From contig JALQPE010000211.1 in the NCBI GenBank assembly GCA_030407315.1, forward strand, positions 124,001-188,000: a stretch of DNA of 64,000 bases, given 5' to 3'. Below the pieces are notes generated by a model that did no database searches, was not told the origin of the DNA, and saw nothing but the letters and a program-made list of their open reading frames with translations. Source of the DNA: Asparagopsis taxiformis (taxonomy: Eukaryota > Rhodophyta > Florideophyceae > Bonnemaisoniales > Bonnemaisoniaceae). Shown here in pieces: positions 50,990-60,785 of the stretch. The position numbers and the translations under genes were made by a program. How positions within the stretch are numbered: the first letter of the stretch is position 1; each line of letters begins with the position of its first letter.

Positions 50990-51331
50990 AGTTGGATAAA
51001 CTGGTACAGGGCTCACTACCTGCAATACGGCATTTTACCCTTCAGCAGAGGTTACCTGACGCGTGTTTGAAACTTCAGTCGAATAGACGTTGTGCTGAGC
51101 ATTCGACCGCGACTGAATTGAGAATTTGAAATGATCGTTTGAATTGGTTCATTTTAGAATATGGAATCATTCGTACAGTAAGGACAAATGTCACAATTTA
51201 GTCAATTTTAAGAAGCATGGCAGCAAGGAGTTGAACCCTTACCAGCTGCAGTGTCTTTTATCCTCTCGTCCGTCAAACATATTTGTGCTGAGAGATTAGA
51301 CTAGCTCCGTAAGAAACATATAAACCATGCA
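50990..51331. other. Intergenic with a tRNA T-arm-like hairpin
   Basis: About 340 bp. At 51220-51249 a stem GCAGC(aagg)...(cctt)acca GCTGC encloses the loop agttgaac. Read on the minus strand it resembles a TPsiC arm (GGGTTCAACTCC) plus an acceptor-like stem. No D-arm or anticodon arm could be fitted around it, so no tRNA is called. Confidence 0.35.
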
Positions 51332-54300
51332 TCAAGCATTGCCGTTGAGACTACTCTTCTTTTTCCGACGATTACTCTTACCAGAACTTGAAACTTTCAC
51401 CCTACCGTTGGCACCTGTTCCTGCGTAGTCTCTCGATTCCTCTCTTGATGATTTATCCACTGGTTTCCGATCGTCATCACTGTCTATAGCTCGTACCTCA
51501 GACGAGAGGAACGGCGCATACGGCTCCTGCATTAAAAACAGCTCCCGTGCATATTGCCGTCGCTCATTAGCGCTCAATTCACTTTTTTCAATGATACGAG
51601 CAGCTTCCCTGACGCCACTCATGAATGCTCCATGAGCGGTGGCAGGATGATTGCGATGGGTAGCTTCGCCTGCAAAGCACAGCGTTTGTCCTACGGGATC
51701 AGCGATGATATCATAATCCCCCGGGGTTGTATTAACCTTAGCAAACGAATATGAGCCCCTTGCGTATTCATCACTCTTCCAACGCGTTACGCTATGCGCT
51801 AGTAAATTACATGGCGGTGTGACTGGGAACATATTAGCCAATGCATTAATTGCCATATCCACAACCTGTACATCAGACTGGCGCTCAATATGTTCCGCAA
51901 ATCTTCCAGATGTTAGCGCAACAAGAATGGGGGCCCCCAGGCACCTTACCAAAGACAAAAATAGGTAGAACACCCCGTGTTCTGAAGATACTCGGCCAAT
52001 GTGATCCGGTCCATCATTACCGTCCTCTTCGCTCTGGCTACCTCCCTTCGATTTGTCCACCCAAAACGCATGTTCAAATCTCAGTATAACTTTGTTCACC
52101 AACCCAAATCCAATTCTGTGGATTGCGTCATGCTTCCACGGAGGCAAATGAGGAACAAAAGAGACATCCCCTTTTTGAAGAACTCCAAGCGGAAGGGTAA
52201 CAATGCATGACTCAGCTACAAACTCCTGTCCACTACTGCTGATCACACGCACACCAGATTTTTGGTTCGTACATTCAGTAACCTCAGGTTGAGCTTGATC
52301 ATGTTTCCGTTGTGAAGCGCCACTGGAACCAGGAAGGTAGCACACATTCCTATACTTCACCGGACCTTCCATCACTTCCTTAATTAATTCCTGCCGGTAT
52401 TGCTTGGTCCCGTACTGCTTCGCCCATGTCGAATTCGCATTCACCTTCTCCCCAGACTGATAACTAATAGCAACATCCCATTGAATGGAGGCGACTGGGG
52501 TAGTGTATTTCACATTCAGATCACGGTTCAACGCATGAACAATGGAAGAATATCCATCTCGAACCAGTTTATGACTACCCGAAAACCCAAAATGGTCATC
52601 CATATCATAGTGTTTCGCGCTCAGCTCTGGCAACTCGGCTGCACATGCCATTTCCAGGTTGGCCGCATGCCACGCCAGAAGCTGTTCAATTTCCTCATCG
52701 TACCCATCAGTAATTTCCTTTTTCAGACGATTGAGAAGCTTCCCAAGGGCAATATCTAGAGCTCTGTGTTTCGGCAAACATGTCTCTATGATCTTCCGCC
52801 CCCTCCGAAGCAGCGCTTTCCAAATACTTTCTGCGTGTAAATCCGTTGCTGGGCTCACTTGAGTACCATCCGCATAAAGTAAGGATGTGGCATCATGCGG
52901 AGAATAGGTTCGCAATCCAGCTTCTCGCGTAATTTCTATCAATGGGTTACCATGCGACCCATGGATGAATGCAGCACCAAGATCAACAGGACATCCCATA
53001 GACCAGTCCGTGCAAATCCTCCCTCCTATCCTGCCTTTGGCTTCTAATACTGTAACACAAAACCCCCTATCAGTCAAGGCCCGGGCTGCTGCAATTCCCG
53101 AAATACCAGCACCAATGACGATGACACTCCGCCTTTGCACCTTTGACGATGGGATCGGTTCCACACCATCACTACCCCATGGCTTTTGGTCTGCAAGGGT
53201 GGGGTCTTTGATGAGAGGGACTACGCGACGAGCTGTTCGAGAGACTGGTACTTTTCGCGGACGCCGTGGGGTGCTCGAAGGTGGGGAGGATGGTTTCTCA
53301 TGGGAGTTTACCGGAGCTTCGGGGTCTTTGATTGCCGAAGAATCTCCAGGAACACTTGTTTCTGCATTACTGGCATCTAAGACCCAACCCATGAGCTCCT
53401 GTCCTCCAACATGCGCGACGATGCGGTGGCCGCAGTACGCGGAAAGTTCGACATGACCGCTAAAAGCTTTTTGAACCATGTCCTTCTCTACGCCATTCGT
53501 GCCAGGAACACTTACCCTCAATCGCTTCTTGGTGAGGGAAGAATGTCGTTCATCAGCAGGTGGCGATTGCCTTCGTTTCCCAGTTTGTTCTTCTTGGCGT
53601 GCTAGAGCAAGTGGAAGTTGACTGACATCCAAGTTGTTGGTAGATGGTTGAACTTCATCTGGCACTGAGTTAATTTTTGGCTCGCCACGATCAGGCTCGA
53701 CTTGCGGAGCTTGAATTTTTTTGTCGGGTGTCGGAGTTGTTGCATCCGAAGGTTTTGATAGCTTTACAGGAGAAGGAGATAATATTACAACTTCAACTTC
53801 CTGTTTATCAGAGCTCTTACGATTCGTAGATGGCGGTGGCGGGGTTTCCAGACCATGGAGTGGGTTCTTATCCTTGATTTGAACCTCTGATACAGTAATG
53901 TCATGAGCCTCAACGTCAGGCATAGAGACGTCGTTGTCAAAGTTTGAAGTGGCAGCCGGGAGGGGTGGTTGTTCAGCGGGTGGCGAGGAAGTGCCAGCGA
54001 GAACAAGAGGAGTTGGAGGTGAGGGATCAGCAACAGGTTGGACTGAAGCCTGCTTAGTGTTAGTAGAGACATTGGCGACAGTCTTCAGTTGAGGTGCTTT
54101 TTCGATTGGTGATGTTGGTTGAGGGGCAGACGCAGTGCCAGGCAATGAAGGAGGAGCGGAAGAGTGGGGAGGCGAGGTAGGGGGAATGAAAGCCGGTGGA
54201 GGCGGAATATTGTCGAGCAGTTTCGTTTGTTTTGGTACTGATACATGGATCGCGGATTTCGGGGTGTGTGGGTCGACATGCGAGTGACTTGCACTCTGGG

Positions 54301-54403
54301 ATTCGTCTTTTGCAGGTTCCAAGTTGCCATTCATCCGCGTGTCCGGTATAGTTTGATTAGGCGCGTCGGAACTGTCCCTCGATTGCAAGACGTCATGCGG
54401 CAT
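51332..54403 (-). CDS. LSD1/KDM1-like flavin amine oxidase with a long disordered N-terminus
   Basis: 1023 residues. The first ~420 are Pro/Ser/Thr rich and disordered, with a basic cluster (KKRLRVSVPG). The amine oxidase domain starts RRSVIVIGAGISGIAAARAL (FAD Rossmann motif, about 425-443), then GRIGGRICTDW and DLGAAFIHG. The central AAELPELSAKHYDMDDHFGFSGSHKLVRDGYSSIVHAL strongly resembles the LSD1/LDL substrate-domain segment ([26 protein letters not shown]). The FAD-end motif is TLCFAGEATHRNHPATAHGAFMSGVREA. LSD1 enzymes demethylate H3K4me1/2. I cannot see an upstream SWIRM domain, and no tower insertion is evident, so a close polyamine oxidase relative is the alternative. The C-terminus is basic (SSGKSNRRKKKSS). 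Confidence 0.82.
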   Translation of the reverse strand: MPHDVLQSRDSSDAPNQTIPDTRMNGNLEPAKDESQSASHSHVDPHTPKSAIHVSVPKQTKLLDNIPPPPAFIPPTSPPHSSAPPSLPGTASAPQPTSPIEKAPQLKTVANVSTNTKQASVQPVADPSPPTPLVLAGTSSPPAEQPPLPAATSNFDNDVSMPDVEAHDITVSEVQIKDKNPLHGLETPPPPSTNRKSSDKQEVEVVILSPSPVKLSKPSDATTPTPDKKIQAPQVEPDRGEPKINSVPDEVQPSTNNLDVSQLPLALARQEEQTGKRRQSPPADERHSSLTKKRLRVSVPGTNGVEKDMVQKAFSGHVELSAYCGHRIVAHVGGQELMGWVLDASNAETSVPGDSSAIKDPEAPVNSHEKPSSPPSSTPRRPRKVPVSRTARRVVPLIKDPTLADQKPWGSDGVEPIPSSKVQRRSVIVIGAGISGIAAARALTDRGFCVTVLEAKGRIGGRICTDWSMGCPVDLGAAFIHGSHGNPLIEITREAGLRTYSPHDATSLLYADGTQVSPATDLHAESIWKALLRRGRKIIETCLPKHRALDIALGKLLNRLKKEITDGYDEEIEQLLAWHAANLEMACAAELPELSAKHYDMDDHFGFSGSHKLVRDGYSSIVHALNRDLNVKYTTPVASIQWDVAISYQSGEKVNANSTWAKQYGTKQYRQELIKEVMEGPVKYRNVCYLPGSSGASQRKHDQAQPEVTECTNQKSGVRVISSSGQEFVAESCIVTLPLGVLQKGDVSFVPHLPPWKHDAIHRIGFGLVNKVILRFEHAFWVDKSKGGSQSEEDGNDGPDHIGRVSSEHGVFYLFLSLVRCLGAPILVALTSGRFAEHIERQSDVQVVDMAINALANMFPVTPPCNLLAHSVTRWKSDEYARGSYSFAKVNTTPGDYDIIADPVGQTLCFAGEATHRNHPATAHGAFMSGVREAARIIEKSELSANERRQYARELFLMQEPYAPFLSSEVRAIDSDDDRKPVDKSSREESRDYAGTGANGRVKVSSSGKSNRRKKKSSLNGNA

Positions 54404-54846
54404 AGGAAGTATGAACGTACTAGAAGACTGACAAGTGTACGAGGAGCAACAGAAACGCGAAGAAGAGAGAGGAAAAGCAGTGCGGCGAATGGCATTTGCT
54501 CCGGAATGTGGTTGATTATTCGATGAAAGTTGAGCCAGGTTTGACTGGCGAACAGTTAAAGTGGATTCAAGGGACGCGCGTTACGAGGATCATGAGTTGA
54601 AAGGGTACAGAGTGTGAAGTCACTACAAATACTTTTAGCTAACCCTCGAAGGCGACCATTGATTAACAAACTGCGTGGCGGCGTCGAACCCGATTTGCCT
54701 CAAAAAATTAGGCAGGAACGTATCTCTTTGATTTACTGTAAGCGATAAAGTGTCCAATAGGTCCTCTGTAAATGAAATAGATTCTGCCGACTTGATACTG
54801 GATTGTAAAACCAAAAAGCCAGGTTTGTTGTGCGGCTATGCGACTG

Positions 54847-54900
54847 GGAGTTGAGCACCAGGATCGAACGATCGTTAGAACAGCTGCTCACAAAGCAGCA
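54847..54900 (-). other. tRNA-like fragment, possible degenerate tRNA-Thr(UGU)
   Basis: On the minus strand the 17-nt arm GCTGC-TTTGTGA-GCAGC (54899-54883) is a perfect anticodon-type stem-loop with U33 and anticodon UGU. Downstream comes GTTCGATCC, like a TPsiC box. The T-stem does not pair, the spacing is about 4 nt too long, and no D-arm is seen. It is therefore a remnant, an intron-split gene or a coincidence. Confidence 0.2.
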
Positions 54901-55011
54901 CATGTGCAGTCTGAATTCTACTATTCTAAAGTCTATTCAACTGGAAACGAGCGTTTCACAAACCCATTGACTGCGACGATTCGTCACAAGGCAACGTTTA
55001 CGAGTGTGCCC

Positions 55012-55100
55012 GAAACAAACAAAACTGGATAGAAACACCCTCTATACACGAACGCATACGCAGTGAACAGATGGTACTTCCATCCAGTTTTGTTTGTTTC
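55012..55100. repeat. Perfect 19-bp inverted repeat with a 51-nt loop
   Basis: The arm gaaacaaacaaaactggat (55012-55030) recurs as its exact reverse complement at 55082-55100. The loop is 51 nt. It could be a structured RNA, a hairpin-type terminator or small-RNA precursor, or the ends of a tiny non-autonomous element. No flanking target duplication was noticed. Confidence 0.75.
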
Positions 55101-56446
55101 AGGAGCCACTGTTTTCTATTGACCTCTCTCCGAGATGTAGTCGTCTGTGAATTCGTGCGCCACAGAAGAGATCTCGTCCGCCAGAGGCGCTCTCAATACA
55201 TATCTGAACAGTAGGTTCCATCTACGACTGTGCTGTGTCTATCTGTACGAGAACATCTATTCACCTCAGCGGTAGTTCAAAGTGCCCCAAACTTCCCTGA
55301 TACAACTTGCAATTCCTACTCGATCTAAACATAGGTAGGCTATCCTGTATCAAACATAGTATATCTAAACACGTTTCCAGCGCTAATTAACCATTACATT
55401 AAATGTGTTATCGAAAGGAAACGTTTGGTTGTCGGAGATATGCAGGCGCTGATCTGCGACGGTTTCCGTTCTGCACGTTCCAGACTTCGAAGCTCTGGCA
55501 CTTGGACTATCCGCAGAGGATGTCGTACCGAACAGCGACGATGACGTGGACACGTATGGAATCCTGAGCAAAACCTCTAAAGCTACATCTTCGCATAAAT
55601 TGCACAAGGGTAGTTTACACTGTCTACCATTCCACGCATAACTTATGGAATGTCCATGTTCCATTCAGTACTGTGATAGTCAAAGTGGACTTTGAACGCT
55701 TGAATATTCTAGTGAAGAGAACGGAGAGAGGATTGCAAGGTGCTACCACCAAATTCCCAGGAGTAATGACTTTCGTTCTATAAATTGCAAAGCTCCCAGC
55801 ACTTCATTTTGAGCTCACAAGTGTGATCCCGATATCTTAAGTGTAAAACTGTCGAACGCAAAGCGTACCGGGGAAAGATTCCCACCGATTCTATTCGAAT
55901 GAATACATCTAGTGAGCTACTAAAACAATGTTTTCAGATTGTCGGGGCGGCCGACACTAAAATCAAGTCATTACATCAGCAGTTGCTACCAAAATTATAA
56001 TTTGGTTCTCCCCATCGCAACTTACAATGAGATACATATCTCATTAGTTCACCATACTCGTTTTACTTCGAACACGACACTTTCTAATCGCTTCGCAAAA
56101 CCCTTCCAACTTTTTCCTTTCAAGTAGTGTAATCAGTATTTTCCTCCCGGTAGTATGCAAAACTCGATCAAGCCGTGCCGCATTGCCGCGAAATCAACTT
56201 CCATCGCGTACACATGTTTAATTCGTAGAGACACACCTCTCTCGCAAATGGGGACTGAATACACTGTCTTGCAGCCGATAGAGAGCTTTCAACCTGGACC
56301 TTGTGAACAGACCACTTCCGTACTCAACTTCGCACTATAAAAGCCATGGTCGTAAACTCTTTCAGACTCATCAAGCTTCTATCCTGCAAACTTCAATCAT
56401 TGCATAAACCATCTTGACTAATCTCCATAACAAGATCACTGCAAAA

Positions 56447-57343
56447 ATGAACCGAGCTGTGCAAATCAGAACGTTTTGGACGGCATTGATTTTACTCTCA
56501 GCCATTTCCAATGCTGATTTCGGACCTTGTCGCTATGATGAAGATCGTTGCAGTTGTAAACTAGGTGAAGCAAACCAAGGTATCTGCTGGGATAAAATAC
56601 AAAACCAACCCGGCCTGTGCACACGACGATTTTGTAAAGCTGGATGGACTTGCGCATGTGGTGGTCGTACTCATGTGTGCTACCGCTCTGCTAAGAATGT
56701 TAATGTTGTCAAAGATTCCGCAGATGCGTCAAAACCAGTAGCAGACTGTGAAACGAAACCAAGGTCACTGGTATCAGAACGAGAGATTACTCTTGGTACT
56801 TTCAAAATTCATCTCTCAAGAACTGGTATGCTAGTTAACGACTGTGCTCAAGTGGCATGGTGGCATAATGGTGAACTTTTGGGAAACCGGAATGTTGTGA
56901 ACGGTATGTCTGAATCAAATGTCGACGCAGAACTCCGTGCTAGAGAGGACCACTCCCTCCTGGAGCTCCGCCCAGGTGACCTACTCGCTTTTCGAATTCG
57001 TGAAGGCTCTTATTACTGCTACAAGCATTTTTCAGAGATGGTTGTCAATACTGTGGATATGGATACTGCTATGACTACTGTCACCACTCACTACGCCCGC
57101 GAATATTCCAAGGACTGGTTTATGCCAAGTTTTAAATTGACACCGGAAAATACTGCCGAAACTGAGGCCGAGACTGACCTCAAGAAGTTCCTTCCCATTC
57201 GAAAGCATAGACTTACCGATGGTGCCGTTATCGAGAATGGAAAAGATTACTGGCAACCTAGAGATGACAACAGTGCTGATAACAAACGCTCTAACTGGTA
57301 TTATCGCATCCAGATACCTGGAACACCAGCCACTCGCGCTTAA
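56447..57343 (+). CDS. Secreted Cys-rich protein of unknown family, copy A
   Basis: 298 residues from the ATG at 56447 (MNRAVQIRTFWTALILLSAISNADFGPC), which starts a signal peptide. The mature N-terminus is a compact Cys module with the spacing C-x(6)-C-x-C-x(9)-C-x(9)-C-x(4)-C-x(4)-WTCAC. A second region follows: CAQVAWWHNGELL (about 149), LLELRPGDLLAFRIREGSYYCYKHFSEM and YSKDWFMPSF. The same blocks occur in order in the convergent gene at 57631-58576, so the two are paralogues. The C-terminal 60 residues are charged and unique. This copy has no introns. Likely an extracellular or cell-surface protein; function unknown. Confidence 0.8.
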   Translation: MNRAVQIRTFWTALILLSAISNADFGPCRYDEDRCSCKLGEANQGICWDKIQNQPGLCTRRFCKAGWTCACGGRTHVCYRSAKNVNVVKDSADASKPVADCETKPRSLVSEREITLGTFKIHLSRTGMLVNDCAQVAWWHNGELLGNRNVVNGMSESNVDAELRAREDHSLLELRPGDLLAFRIREGSYYCYKHFSEMVVNTVDMDTAMTTVTTHYAREYSKDWFMPSFKLTPENTAETEAETDLKKFLPIRKHRLTDGAVIENGKDYWQPRDDNSADNKRSNWYYRIQIPGTPATRA

Positions 57344-57630
57344 ACACACAGTCGTGGGTCTTCGAAGCTTGAAAAACCAAAGGGGTTCAAGTCATTGCTT
57401 TAATCCATCTATTATATGGCGCAATCCTGCAAAAATAGTTGCAACCATACAGACAGAAACTGATTTGTTTCTGGTCGGATCGACAAAAAACGCTCAGAGA
57501 TTTGGGTAGGTCGAAGCTTTATCAATAAAGGAATCAAATAGAAACGAGAACGGGCATCCAATTATCCCCAACGTTAAAAAATCTTGTATCATTCTGAGCG
57601 TCTGGCAAAGCCAATTCCCCCACGTAAATA

Positions 57631-58576
57631 TCAACGTACGGTGATTCGCCAGTACGTGTTTGTTACCTCGGTGTTCTCAATACCGAATGTATCACCTGTT
57701 GTGGAGGCAATGGGTTCCCGCCAGTTGCTGCCTTCAACAAAGTCAGGTGCGAACCAATCATTTTCAAAAATATTAGAGAAGCGGTGGGTGACCGCAGAGC
57801 TCGATGTGTCCAAAAGAGTTCCATTGATGTTGAGCTCAGAAATACTGTTGTAGCAGGAGTATGGCGTGTCTCTCCAGCGGAAACCTATACACAGGAAGCG
57901 GAAGGTTAGCATCGAATTATTTTCAGAACCAGTGTGAAACGATACATGATAAACGCACCGATAACGGAACCAGATCGAAGAGGAAGATTGTTCCAATCAC
58001 TGAGAGAGCGCTTGATTTCTTCTAGGTTGGTGGCAGTAACGGCTTGAGGGCTAGAAAAACTGTTCTGCAAAACTCCATCAAGCCACCATGCAAACAATTG
58101 GCATTGGCCTGCAAGTAAACCATTATCGGAGAACTGTGGATGGAAAAAGCCCAATTGGAATCCAGAGCTTGTGATTGTACGCTGTGTCGTTAATTCACAG
58201 GGGGCATTTGAGTCCAGGTTGAAATCATTGGGATCAATGAGAGTATACACTTGAATATCAGCTTGGTCGCAAAAGAAGTCACCCAAACAGTCGCAAGTCC
58301 ATCCAGCATCGCATGCTCTCTTAGAACAAACATCTTGATTCAAAGCGTTTAGGCCAGTCCTCTCGTAACTGAAATGGGAAACAGAAGCGGATTGTTAGTC
58401 ATGAACCCATGAAAGAAAGAAGTAGGAGGTTATTGGGGAAAGAGAGCATACCATGAACCCTCTGAAGACCCGAATGCGCATGTGCACATGGTTTCATTGA
58501 ATAAGCAAGTTTGAGCGCAGGTGACTGAGACACAGGAAATGAGGACGAGTGAGGAAAACAAAAAGGCACTAACCAT
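57631..58576 (-). CDS. Secreted Cys-rich protein of unknown family, copy B
   Basis: Three exons, 58452-58576, 57959-58368 and 57631-57884, with introns of 83 nt (GTATGC...TTCAG) and 74 nt (GTGCGT...TATAG), encoding 262 residues. The signal peptide is MVSAFLFSSLVLISCVSVTCA. Then CLFNETMCTCAFGSSEGSC and CSKRACDAGWTCDCLGDFFC align with copy A. So do CQLFAWWLDGVLQ (A: CAQVAWWHNGELL), GSVIGFRWRDTPYSCYNSISEL (A: DLLAFRIREGSYYCYKHFSEM) and FENDWFAPDF (A: YSKDWFMPSF). Copy A is intronless and B has two introns within the aligned part, so one was intron-gained, or A arose by retroposition. Function unknown. Confidence 0.8.
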
Positions 58577-60537
<1,961 letters not shown>

Positions 60538-60785
60538 CTGTGCTGAAAGAGAATCCTGTTTCTTTGTCTGCATTGGGTGTAAAGCCTGACGCCGACGCAG
60601 GCACGATTCGCAACTGACGGATTTTGCGGAAGCAATATAACAGTGAGCGTTTAGCTAAGGTAGTAGCAGCTGTGCGCAGTACTTCATACATCACCTACGG
60701 CAAAAATCTATTCAATGCGTTTCATCATATGTACAAATCGTTTAATCGAATCATTCACCGCTTAAAAGTTAGTTCTAGTCTATCT

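Larger units (their letters stand above)
54404..56446. other. Longest gene-poor stretch, with an inverted repeat and tRNA-like fragment
   Basis: About 2 kb without a convincing gene. It holds a tRNA-like segment at 54847-54900 (stem GCTGC/GCAGC around a 7-nt loop) and a perfect 19-bp inverted repeat at 55012-55030 and 55082-55100. A 93-codon minus frame at 55383-55664 (Cys-rich start, Ser-rich middle) is unsupported. Nothing marks an intact transposon. Confidence 0.45.

Noticed and set aside
55383..55664. 93-codon minus-strand frame starting MEHGHSISYAWNGRQC
   Set aside because: Considered as a third member of the Cys-rich family, but none of the shared blocks is present.
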